Shown piece after piece: positions 1 through 6,579 of a stretch of DNA of 64,000 nucleotides (within the stretch, counting starts at the first letter, position 1; every line of letters starts with the position of its first letter). The notes under the pieces were generated by a model. It did no database searches and was not told the origin of the DNA. It saw nothing but the letters and a program-made list of their open reading frames with translations. This DNA comes from Rhodoferax sp. (lineage in GTDB: Bacteria; Pseudomonadota; Gammaproteobacteria; Burkholderiales; Burkholderiaceae_C), in NCBI RefSeq assembly GCF_028689305.1, contig NZ_JAQTWM010000006.1, positions 1 to 64,000 on the forward strand, given 5' to 3'. The position numbers and the translations under genes are program-made.

Positions 1-259
1 TAGCGCTTATTGTTCTTGCGCAAGCAGCTATGAAAAACGATGCATCAATGCGCTGTGCCTCATCAAAGCTCCAGACCCTGGCGCGAATTTTGGAGGCTGG
101 GCTGAACGCCGCCCAGGCCAAAAATTGGCCTTGGTCAGACTCCACACGCACGGTTTCGCCCGCGTCACCGCCACCTTTGGCAATGGCTGATTCAAAAATC
201 CAGGGGTGGTGGCGGGCCAGCGAACGCTCTTTGCCAGCACGCAGACGAATGGTTTTCAT
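1..259 (-). CDS. rlmI: RlmI-like 23S rRNA m5C methyltransferase (N-terminal part)
   Basis: The gene runs off the left edge of the window, so only about the first 86 residues are visible. They begin MKTIRLRAGKERSLARHHPW and continue through IFESAIAKGGGDAGETVRV, which is the PUA-type RNA-binding domain found at the N-terminus of the RlmI/RlmK class of SAM-dependent rRNA methyltransferases. The family methylates a cytosine of 23S rRNA (C1962 in E. coli). The methyltransferase core lies outside the window. The gene follows the small ORF at 275-586 by 15 nt on the same strand, so it is probably the last visible gene of the dapF-xerC run. The assignment rests on the N-terminal domain only. Confidence 0.8.
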   Translation of the reverse strand, partial: MKTIRLRAGKERSLARHHPWIFESAIAKGGGDAGETVRVESDQGQFLAWAAFSPASKIRARVWSFDEAQRIDASFFIAACARTISA

Positions 260-274
260 GCTTGAAGTTCGGTC

Positions 275-586
275 TCAGTAAGTGATGGCCATGGCTGGCA
301 CATCGACCCGAATCATGGGCTTGCCCAGCGCGGCGCTGACAGCTGCCACATACGCTGCCGCCCATTGGGCATCGCCCAACAAGCGGGCACCGGCGGCCTG
401 GGTCACCACCAAAATTTTGTCGGCGGTCAGCACCTTGCCGCTGGCGCGCAGGGGCTCGCAGTCAAGCGTGGTGAACTGCTGATCCAGCCAGGCTCTGGCG
501 GCATCATGCGCCATCGCCGCACCTTCTGGTACATGGAATGTGAATTCAACGCCTTTGTCCAACATCACACTGATTTGCTTGTGCAT
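275..586 (-). CDS. Conserved small hypothetical protein
   Basis: This 103-residue protein starts MHKQISVMLDKGVEFTFHVP and ends with a short hydrophobic tail. An AGGTGA Shine-Dalgarno sequence sits six bases before the ATG, which supports the start. I see no catalytic motif, signal peptide or membrane segment; the composition is that of a small soluble alpha/beta protein. It lies between xerC (34 nt upstream) and rlmI (15 nt downstream) on the same strand, so it is probably co-transcribed with them. I cannot assign a function. Confidence 0.65.
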   Translation of the reverse strand: MHKQISVMLDKGVEFTFHVPEGAAMAHDAARAWLDQQFTTLDCEPLRASGKVLTADKILVVTQAAGARLLGDAQWAAAYVAAVSAALGKPMIRVDVPAMAITY

Positions 587-620
587 AAGTCACCTGTCCG
601 TTAAAAAATTGGGAATGCCG

Positions 621-1619
621 CTATTTTGAACCATCGTCGTCTTGCACTTTCAGGTGCGCCCGCGGGTGCGCTGCATCGTAGGCGCGCGCCAGATGCTGAA
701 AATCAAGCCGGGTGTAGACCTGCGTGGTGCTGATGTTGACATGACCCAGCAGCTCTTGCACGCCACGCAGGTCGCTACTGGACTGCAACACATGGCTGGC
801 AAACGAATGCCGCAGCATATGCGGGTGCACCGGCGTGGCCAACCCGGCCTGCAAACTGCGCAACCGCAGCCGCTGCCAAATCGACTGCGCCGTGAGCCGG
901 GTGCCGCGCTGCCCCACAAACAACGCAGCCTGCTGTGGCTGCACGGCCAGCCGGCCAGGACGCGGTGGCCGTGCAGCCCGCACACAAAGCCAATGCGTCA
1001 ACGCCTGCACCGCTTTTTGCCCCACCGGCACGATGCGCCATTTGCTGCCTTTGCCCAGCACATGCGCCTCGCCCGCCTGCAAATCGACCCAGCCGTGCTG
1101 GTCGCTGGCCTGCACGTTCAAGCCAATGAGTTCACCCACCCGCAAGCCGCCACCGTAAAGCAGCTCGACCATGGCCGCGTCGCGCGCCTCCAGCCAAGCA
1201 TCTGCTTCGGGCTGGTCAAAACTGGCCAGGTGCACCGCGTCATCCACGCTCAAGGCTTTGGGCAGTGGCTTGGGTGCTTTAGGCGCATGCACATCCAGCA
1301 CCGGGTTGCAAGTGACCAGGCCTTCGCGCCCCAGCCAGCTGTAAAAGCCGCGCCAGCCCGACAAAATCAGCGCAATGCCCCTGCCACTGCGCCCCTGGCT
1401 GTGCATCTGTGCAACCCAGCGGCGAATGTGGCTGGCCTGCACCGCGGTCAACGCCACGTCGGCCTGCGCCGCCAGCAAGACCAGTTTTTCCAAATCCAGG
1501 GTATAGAGCAAGGCGGTGCGCTCGGCCAGCCGTTTTTCAAACCGCACATGCGCCAGGTAGCGCTGCACCAGCGGGTCAATGGGGCTTGCCGCCGGGGGGG
1601 CAATGGCCTCGACGTTCAT
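621..1619 (-). CDS. xerC: Tyrosine recombinase XerC
   Basis: This 332-residue protein is a tyrosine recombinase that, with XerD, resolves chromosome dimers at dif during cell division. An N-terminal SAM-like core-binding domain covers about residues 15-105. The catalytic residues are all visible: Arg160 (GGGLRVGE), Lys190 (VLGKGSK), His267 and Arg270 (HPHMLRHSFASH), His293 (LLGHVNIST) and the nucleophile Tyr302 (TQVYTR). It follows the DUF484 gene by 32 nt, the usual dapF-DUF484-xerC order in proteobacteria. That context, and the complete catalytic set, point to the housekeeping Xer protein rather than a phage integrase. There is no clear Shine-Dalgarno sequence, so it may be translationally coupled. 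Confidence 0.95.
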   Translation of the reverse strand: MNVEAIAPPAASPIDPLVQRYLAHVRFEKRLAERTALLYTLDLEKLVLLAAQADVALTAVQASHIRRWVAQMHSQGRSGRGIALILSGWRGFYSWLGREGLVTCNPVLDVHAPKAPKPLPKALSVDDAVHLASFDQPEADAWLEARDAAMVELLYGGGLRVGELIGLNVQASDQHGWVDLQAGEAHVLGKGSKWRIVPVGQKAVQALTHWLCVRAARPPRPGRLAVQPQQAALFVGQRGTRLTAQSIWQRLRLRSLQAGLATPVHPHMLRHSFASHVLQSSSDLRGVQELLGHVNISTTQVYTRLDFQHLARAYDAAHPRAHLKVQDDDGSK

Positions 1620-1651
1620 TCAAGCAACGTCACAACGTCACCTACCAGTCT

Positions 1652-2353
1652 TTAACGCAGCGGCGCCAGCGCGGCGCTGGCCAGCTCGGCCACGCGCGCC
1701 AAAAAGTCGGTGCCCATGGTGCTGTTGAAGCGCTGTGCGTCGGGCGAGGCCAACACCAGCAGCCCAAACGCCGGAGCAACGCTGCCCGTGACACCTTCGC
1801 GCAACGGCAAAATGGCAATCGACACCGCAGCTTGCGGGTCGGGCAGCCAGGTGATGGCCTCCAAGCCGGAATTGACACCACAAAATGGCTCGGTCAATGA
1901 CGAGATGAACGACTTGGCATCTTGACTCACGCCCTGGGCAAAATCGGCCTGCGCATACGCTGGCGACACGCCCCAGACCTTGATACCCACTTGCGGCACG
2001 GCAAACTGCGACGCCAATTCAGCCGCCATCAGCGCTGGCAAACTGGCCCGGTCGGTGTGCAAAAACAGGGTGCGTGCCCATTGCAGCAGCTTGTCAGACA
2101 GCACCATGTTGTCATTGACATTGCGAATCATGTCCATGATGCGCAACTCAAGCATTTTGATTTTTTCGCGCAGCAGGTTGGCCTGACGCTCTTGCAGACT
2201 CACTGCGCGCGGGTTGTGCGGGCTGGAGAGCTGCACAGTGGCCAGCAGCTGGGCATGGCGCTCAAAAAAATCGGGCGTATTGACCAGGTAATTGGCAATG
2301 TCGTCTTCGGTAATGGGGTTCGCTGTGGCGCTGGGAAAGGTTGTGTTGGGCAT
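1652..2353 (-). CDS. DUF484 family protein
   Basis: This 233-residue protein matches the DUF484 family that sits between dapF and xerC in many gamma- and betaproteobacteria. The N-terminal part has the family signature ITEDDIANYLVNTPDFFERH, followed by a helical stretch around residues 55-90 (LQERQANLLREKIKMLELRI) likely to form a coiled coil. The C-terminal half (about 95-233) reads as a GAF-like sensory domain, ending in the conserved LDFLARVAELAS-type region. The biochemical role is unknown. It starts 17 nt after the dapF stop codon, consistent with an operon. Confidence 0.9.
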   Translation of the reverse strand: MPNTTFPSATANPITEDDIANYLVNTPDFFERHAQLLATVQLSSPHNPRAVSLQERQANLLREKIKMLELRIMDMIRNVNDNMVLSDKLLQWARTLFLHTDRASLPALMAAELASQFAVPQVGIKVWGVSPAYAQADFAQGVSQDAKSFISSLTEPFCGVNSGLEAITWLPDPQAAVSIAILPLREGVTGSVAPAFGLLVLASPDAQRFNSTMGTDFLARVAELASAALAPLR

Positions 2354-2370
2354 GATGGTCTAAAAGGAAA

Positions 2371-3249
2371 TCAATCCAGACATTGTGGCAGCTCAATCTG
2401 GCCGTGAAACACCGTGGTGGCAGGCCCGGTCATCATCACCGGCGAAGAGCCGCCTGCCCACGCAATGGTCAGCCGCCCGCCTTGCATGTGCACATCCACC
2501 TCCGCATCTAGCAGCCCCAGCCGAATGCCGACCACCACCGCAGCGCAAGCGCCCGAGCCACAAGCCAGGGTTTCACCGGTACCGCGCTCATACACCCGCA
2601 GCCGAATCTGGCGGCGTGACATCACCTGCATGAAACCCGCGTTGACTCGGTTGGGGAAAAACGGGTGGTGTTCAATCAACGGCCCCCACACCTGCACCTC
2701 GGCTTGGTCAATATCTGCCACCAGCTGCACTGCATGCGGGTTGCCCATCGACACCGGTGATATGAATTGAATAGCTGTCTGCGCTTGACTGGTAAGGGCT
2801 AGAGGCCATTTTTTCCATAAACCGCTGGATTCAGGCTGGGTGCTGCCAGGGGCAAAGGGAATGCGCGCAAGCTCAAACACGGGCGTGCCCATGTTGACGC
2901 ACACGCGCCCATCTGCGGTCAACTGCGGCTCAATCACACCAGCTCGGGTTTGCACCCGAATGGCATCTTTTTGAGTCAACCCCACATCGCGCACATACCG
3001 GGCAAAGCATCGCGCGCCATTGCCACACTGCTCCACTTCAGCGCCATCGGCGTTGTGAATCACATACTCAAAATCAACCTCGGGACTGGGCGCTGGGCGC
3101 ACCGTCAAAATTTGGTCTGCCCCCACGCCAAAGTGACGGTCAGCCAAAGCCCGGTAGTGCCCCGCCGTGAGGCCAAAGCGCGCTTGGGTCTCATCAAGCA
3201 CGACAAAATCATTGCCGGCACCTTGCATTTTGGTAAAAGGTATGCGCAT
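2371..3249 (-). CDS. dapF: Diaminopimelate epimerase DapF
   Basis: This 292-residue enzyme converts LL- to meso-diaminopimelate for lysine and peptidoglycan synthesis. The family signatures are complete: [12 protein letters not shown] at the N-terminus, the first catalytic cysteine Cys75 in [16 protein letters not shown], and the second, Cys230, in [15 protein letters not shown]. It is somewhat longer than the usual ~275 residues. The extra stretch, about residues 141-163 ([16 protein letters not shown]...), is encoded by a dispersed repeat read in frame. The ATG lies only six bases from the U-tract of a terminator and has no Shine-Dalgarno sequence, so transcription and initiation are odd: either a promoter overlaps the terminator, or the message is nearly leaderless. 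Confidence 0.96.
   Translation of the reverse strand: MRIPFTKMQGAGNDFVVLDETQARFGLTAGHYRALADRHFGVGADQILTVRPAPSPEVDFEYVIHNADGAEVEQCGNGARCFARYVRDVGLTQKDAIRVQTRAGVIEPQLTADGRVCVNMGTPVFELARIPFAPGSTQPESSGLWKKWPLALTSQAQTAIQFISPVSMGNPHAVQLVADIDQAEVQVWGPLIEHHPFFPNRVNAGFMQVMSRRQIRLRVYERGTGETLACGSGACAAVVVGIRLGLLDAEVDVHMQGGRLTIAWAGGSSPVMMTGPATTVFHGQIELPQCLD
2764..2814 (+). repeat. Dispersed Comamonadaceae-type short repeat, copy 1 (inside dapF)
   Basis: This segment contains GAATAGCTGTCTGCG, then GGGCTAGAGGCCATTTTTT. The same framework recurs at 13698-13756 (CAATAGCTGTTTGCG ... GGGCAAGAGGCCAGTTTT). Here it lies inside dapF and is translated in frame on the minus strand, adding about 17-20 residues in a loop before the conserved [10 protein letters not shown] motif. 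From memory, related repeats are common in Comamonadaceae; I could not check this. Confidence 0.6.
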
Positions 3250-3254
3250 AAACT

Positions 3255-3288
3255 AAAAAAGCCTAAGTAAGTCGAATTACTTAGGCTT
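3255..3288 (-). terminator. Rho-independent terminator just upstream of dapF
   Basis: A perfect 12-bp stem (AAGCCTAAGTAA with TTACTTAGGCTT) encloses a 6-nt loop and, on the minus strand, is followed by a run of T's. It ends only six bases before the dapF ATG. It would stop leftward transcription entering from the region-2 operon and insulate dapF from it. Confidence 0.75.
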
Positions 3289-3324
3289 GGCAGCATTAAG
3301 AAAAAAGTTGGGGGTTAAACCAGA

Positions 3325-3399
3325 ATGTTGGAGATGGAACATTGGTTGAAAATTTTGGTGGTGGAAAAGGGTCCTGGGTTCAAATCCATTCTCCAACAT
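3325..3399 (+). other. tRNA-like inverted repeat (degenerate tRNA remnant?)
   Basis: A perfect 10-bp inverted repeat (ATGTTGGAGA with TCTCCAACAT) closes a 75-nt unit that contains GGGTTCAAATCCA, resembling a tRNA T-arm, seven bases before the 3' half of the repeat. The inner 71 nt has tRNA-like proportions, but the T-stem pairs poorly and no good D-arm or anticodon loop can be folded. It is either a decayed tRNA (a possible old island attachment site) or an unrelated hairpin. The rest of the 3289-3648 gap shows no convincing gene. Confidence 0.25.
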
Positions 3400-3648
3400 C
3401 GATGGGCAAGTGTAGCGCGTTTGTCCCTGCTTTTGGCGATTGTCCGTTTCACATTGTGGCAACTGTTTAACCGGCATTAAATCAAGCGTGATGCACTGAC
3501 CAAAAGCCGATGCCGCCACCGCAAACACCAATTTTGTTGAAGAAAGGTTGGAATCGTTTCTATCCATCAAACGGTTGAGTGTGATGAGGCTGATCACCGA
3601 CATACTTTGCCATCTTGGTCTTGTCCACCTGATGCGCCTTGTGCTCCG

Positions 3649-4266
3649 TTACTTTTGGCTGAATCCGCCGTTGGTGTAGTTGTCCGATCCACTCAGCGTT
3701 TCGACCTGTGCGAAGTCGCGAATTCGGTCGTCAATGGCCCATTGAACTAACAACTCCGCAACCGACGGCAACACCATGTCTTTCCAATCCGGGTCGCGGT
3801 CCATAAGGTGTCTACGGATCGTGGAACCATCAAACGGCTGCTTGATGCACTTCTCGAGTACCACCACAGCGTAACCTTCATTCTCCAATCGGCGGATTTT
3901 TTCTTCATTCCAGGCGTACAAACGCGTGGTGGCGCAGATCATTGACTTGCCCACGTAATGTTTCAACAAAGAGGGTTCGTCTATGGGAAACGGCGAAAAC
4001 TCGATCCGAGCATCTGCAATACCTAATTCACGGCAACAAGCACGAATAAGCAAAGTCCGCTCCAGATAGGTCAACGGATTGGCTGAAGGCTTATTTCTGT
4101 GCTCGACGCCTGGAAAACTCACAGGTACTGGCGTGGGAGCAGCAATACCAACAACAATAGATTCCCATTGCGACAGCGCTGCACTCAGGTAATCGACGTG
4201 GCCGAGATGAAACGGCTGGAAGCGCCCGTGAATGCAAGCTACTGAAGATAAGTCTTGAAATCCCAT
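3649..4266 (-). CDS. NMN adenylyltransferase-like nucleotidyltransferase
   Basis: This 205-residue protein belongs to the HxGH nucleotidyltransferase superfamily. The N-terminus has GRFQPFHLGH (residues 14-23), with the HxGH nucleotide-binding motif. It is followed by NPLTYLERTLLI, like the NPFTYWER region of archaeal-type NadM nicotinamide-nucleotide adenylyltransferases, and by FDGSTIRRHLM (about 151-161), the counterpart of the ISGT.VR motif. NAD synthesis from NMN and ATP is the likely chemistry, but another nucleotide could be the substrate. It is the last gene of a three-gene operon, overlapping the upstream membrane-protein gene by 28 nt, so translation is probably coupled. A housekeeping NadD would not be expected in this context. 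Confidence 0.75.
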   Translation of the reverse strand: MGFQDLSSVACIHGRFQPFHLGHVDYLSAALSQWESIVVGIAAPTPVPVSFPGVEHRNKPSANPLTYLERTLLIRACCRELGIADARIEFSPFPIDEPSLLKHYVGKSMICATTRLYAWNEEKIRRLENEGYAVVVLEKCIKQPFDGSTIRRHLMDRDPDWKDMVLPSVAELLVQWAIDDRIRDFAQVETLSGSDNYTNGGFSQK

Positions 4267-5138
4267 TCAGTCCCCTTTACTGTTTCCCACATTTCGTCGA
4301 AAAGCCCTTCAAGAGCACCATAAAGTTGTTGATCTGGTGCTCGATCATTTGGCCGCTGCAAGACAACACAGGAATTGCTTTTCTGCTCAAACTCATTGGT
4401 ACCAGGTGTTGCAGCGGTTTCGGTGTAATGCCCCAGCCAACACACAGCACCATTTGCGAACATCAAACGCAGACTTGGGCGCTCAGAATAGAAGCGCACT
4501 TTAATCTCTCCACTGAAATCTAACTTAATTCGTCTAATTTTTTGCAAAGAGTCAACCTGCTTCGCCTGAAACGTAGTTCGGTTCAAACCACGCCGAGCTG
4601 CACCTACTTGCAACCAACCGGCGTCGGGCGAAACGAGCAGCAATCGGACTGGCTTAGCCGATGTGCCACACCGCGAAACCATATGCTGAAACACATCGAA
4701 ATCGCGCGTGAGTTTTTCCGCTCCAACCCCGAGAAACGAAAATGAACTGTTGGCTGCCTTCAAAAAATCTTGATAAGCGGCGATGTTCGGCTCTCTAATT
4801 GCACCGTGCACACCTGCAGCTCGGAGCATCCTTAATTGATTTAACCCGCGAATCGACACAACGACTGCAGGCAGAAGGCTGAGCAAAAAAATCGCTGGCA
4901 TCCAGCGGCTCACCACACCCTGGATAATGGAAATCGAAGCTATTGCCACTGGCGGAACAGTCAACGTCATCCATCCCAACCCGGATACGACCTTACTGGG
5001 AACCGTCCAATACCGCTTCAATAAAGTTTGAATGAGTCCGAGGCCAATTTGGACGATCAGAAAGACAACAGACGCATATAAGTTCTGGTTGACAGGCTCA
5101 GTCCAACTTTCAGGAATAAAGGGGTAGGCCAAAGTCAC
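4239..5138 (-). CDS. Three-TM membrane protein with cytoplasmic C-terminal domain
   Basis: This 299-residue protein has three hydrophobic segments in its first third: about 24-44 (LYASVVFLIVQIGLGL), 51-76 (SGLGWMTLTVPPVAIASIS) and 78-95. A soluble C-terminal domain of about 200 residues follows. It begins SFSFLGVGAEKLTRDFDVF and contains VRLLLVSPDAGWLQ and VRFYSERPSLRLMF, an alternating beta/alpha pattern reminiscent of phospholipase D-like folds, but no HxKx4D catalytic motif is present. It may therefore be an inactive, binding version. It overlaps the Nudix-like gene by 4 nt and the nucleotidyltransferase gene by 28 nt, so the three are tightly linked. I do not recognise a named family. Confidence 0.6.
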   Translation of the reverse strand: MTLAYPFIPESWTEPVNQNLYASVVFLIVQIGLGLIQTLLKRYWTVPSKVVSGLGWMTLTVPPVAIASISIIQGVVSRWMPAIFLLSLLPAVVVSIRGLNQLRMLRAAGVHGAIREPNIAAYQDFLKAANSSFSFLGVGAEKLTRDFDVFQHMVSRCGTSAKPVRLLLVSPDAGWLQVGAARRGLNRTTFQAKQVDSLQKIRRIKLDFSGEIKVRFYSERPSLRLMFANGAVCWLGHYTETAATPGTNEFEQKSNSCVVLQRPNDRAPDQQLYGALEGLFDEMWETVKGTEWDFKTYLQ

Positions 5139-5788
5139 TCCTGCGTCAGCATGCTCAAGAACAATTTAGATTCAAGCAAAAGCCGAGTCCAAGAAGTAAA
5201 TTTGTCGTATGCCGCGCGAATATCAGGCAAACCTTCGAACTTAGCGTCAGTAATCAATCCAGGTTCAAGAACAGTGAATTGCTCCTCTGCATGAACCACA
5301 TAAACCAGACCGAGGTGCTGTTTACCAAAATCATCGACTGGCTCCCAAATTACACAGCACAGTGAAATGGGGCATTCAGAAGATATGCGCACCTTAATTT
5401 CTTCTGCCAATTCGCGGTTGGCGTAGCCACTCGATGCACACTGGTGAAACATGTCCCGCGTGGTCAACGCTGGTAGATCCGCTACTGTCATGTGACCGCT
5501 GAGCCCTACTGCTTTGATTGCTGTCAGCCGCTTTTCCGGTTGTCGCCGAGTCCGTCGATGGGTCAAGATGCGTCCATCATGGACTACTACATAGTACGCA
5601 ATAAGCTGGGTGACCCGTGTAGTTTGCTCGGCTTCACCACGCCGCATCATCGAAGGCGTAGAGATCAAATCCAGAAGATCCTCCGAAATTGGCCAGACTC
5701 CCACGTCCGGCAAGATCGCATTGACTGATGCGTTGGGAACCACTAACAGCGATTCATCGGCATATTTTCTGGGGAGATCGGTACTCAT
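5135..5788 (-). CDS. Nudix-like (MutT-type predicted phosphoesterase) protein
   Basis: This protein is about 217 residues long, counting from the ATG at 5788 (MSTDLPRKYADESLL); a GTG at 5812 would add eight residues. Neither start has a good Shine-Dalgarno sequence. The centre has the layout of the MutT-like predicted phosphoesterases: YYVVVHDGRILTHRR, then EKRLTAIKAVGLSGH, then a widened Nudix box ending NRELAEEIKV, which keeps the RE..EE residues. It probably hydrolyses a nucleoside-diphosphate derivative. It heads the operon with the membrane protein and the NMNAT-like enzyme, so a shared nucleotide or NAD-related substrate is a reasonable inference. Confidence 0.6.
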   Translation of the reverse strand: MSTDLPRKYADESLLVVPNASVNAILPDVGVWPISEDLLDLISTPSMMRRGEAEQTTRVTQLIAYYVVVHDGRILTHRRTRRQPEKRLTAIKAVGLSGHMTVADLPALTTRDMFHQCASSGYANRELAEEIKVRISSECPISLCCVIWEPVDDFGKQHLGLVYVVHAEEQFTVLEPGLITDAKFEGLPDIRAAYDKFTSWTRLLLESKLFLSMLTQE

Positions 5789-5937
5789 AGAACTGCCAGC
5801 GGCGACTCCCACTATTGAAGCGAAATATTTATGAACTCAAATGAATCCTACCAAATTCGAATTGAGCTGCACTCCAAAAGACTGCTCGCGATATCGGACC
5901 TTTCTGGGATGCAGTGACCACTATAGCCGTCCAGTTC

Positions 5938-5957
5938 CCATACGCAATTTCGTATGG
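5938..5957 (+). promoter_or_regulatory. Hairpin covering the Shine-Dalgarno of the zinc-ribbon gene
   Basis: CCATACG and CGTATGG form a perfect 7-bp stem with a 6-nt loop. The 3' arm ends in the GG of the GGAGA ribosome-binding site, which is seven bases before the ATG at 5967. Folding would partly mask the site, so translational control is possible. Confidence 0.5.
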
Positions 5958-5966
5958 AGAATTTTC

Positions 5967-6425
5967 ATGGCAACCAAAATCTGTCCGTGCTGTGGCGAAA
6001 CCTTTCAGCCTCATCACAAAGTCCCAAATCAGACCTACTGCTCTTCCCCCAAATGCCAAAAAGAGCGACGACAAAACTGGGATCGAAAAAAGCAAAAAAG
6101 TGACCCTGACTATCGGGACAACAAAAGCCGGGTTCAACAAACATGGACTGAAAGCAATCCAGATTACTGGCGCAAGTATCGCAAATCAAATTCCGGCTCT
6201 GGTGGAAAAAACGTCCCAAGCTCAAGACAAACTGCTCTGATTGCGCCATCGCCCGTCAAGATGGACGACTTGGCTTGGCTCAAAAATATCCCTGAGGGCA
6301 TCTACCGAATTAGGCCAATCTGTACAGAGAGCACCCAGGTCAAGGGCGGCAGTTGGGTCGTAGAAATCACCCCGGTGTGCATCAATTGCCCCTGTCAAGA
6401 CGACGACTGTCAAGACAGGACGTGA
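5967..6425 (+). CDS. Zinc-ribbon protein of a recombinase-linked module
   Basis: This 152-residue protein starts MATKICPCCGETFQPHHKVP. I chose the ATG at 5967 over a longer frame (from 5841) because GGAGA sits seven bases upstream and the zinc finger begins right after it. The N-terminal pairs CPCC and YCSSPKC form a treble-clef/zinc-ribbon-type site. A basic segment follows (KERRQNWDRKKQK), which suggests nucleic-acid binding. The C-terminus has a second cysteine-rich cluster (VCINCPCQDDDCQD). It lies 154 nt before the serine recombinase gene on the same strand, so a role as an accessory or regulatory factor of that module is inferred, not shown. Confidence 0.6.
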   Translation: MATKICPCCGETFQPHHKVPNQTYCSSPKCQKERRQNWDRKKQKSDPDYRDNKSRVQQTWTESNPDYWRKYRKSNSGSGGKNVPSSRQTALIAPSPVKMDDLAWLKNIPEGIYRIRPICTESTQVKGGSWVVEITPVCINCPCQDDDCQDRT

Positions 6426-6579
6426 TGGCAATTGGGCAACACAAACAGTAACGTGATGCCAAATGAGCTCTCGATCATCCGATATGAACTTACATCCTGA
6501 CCGTCGTTGGCCACGATAAGCCCGTAATCTGAAGGTGGCCCCGAGAGCCCATGTCCTTCAACATGAGTGATCGGGTTTT

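Noticed and set aside
621..1619. Reading xerC as the prophage integrase
   Set aside because: It lies in the conserved dapF-DUF484 operon, about 18 kb from the phage genes, and is the housekeeping recombinase.
642..1655. Plus-strand ORF of 337 codons over xerC
   Set aside because: It is a shadow of xerC in another frame, rich in His/Arg/Gln as expected for antisense reading of a high-GC gene.
3277..3603. Minus-strand ORF of 108 codons upstream of dapF
   Set aside because: It is antisense to the tRNA-like repeat and its stop codon lies in the terminator stem. The composition is unlike a protein-coding gene, and no ribosome-binding site is visible.
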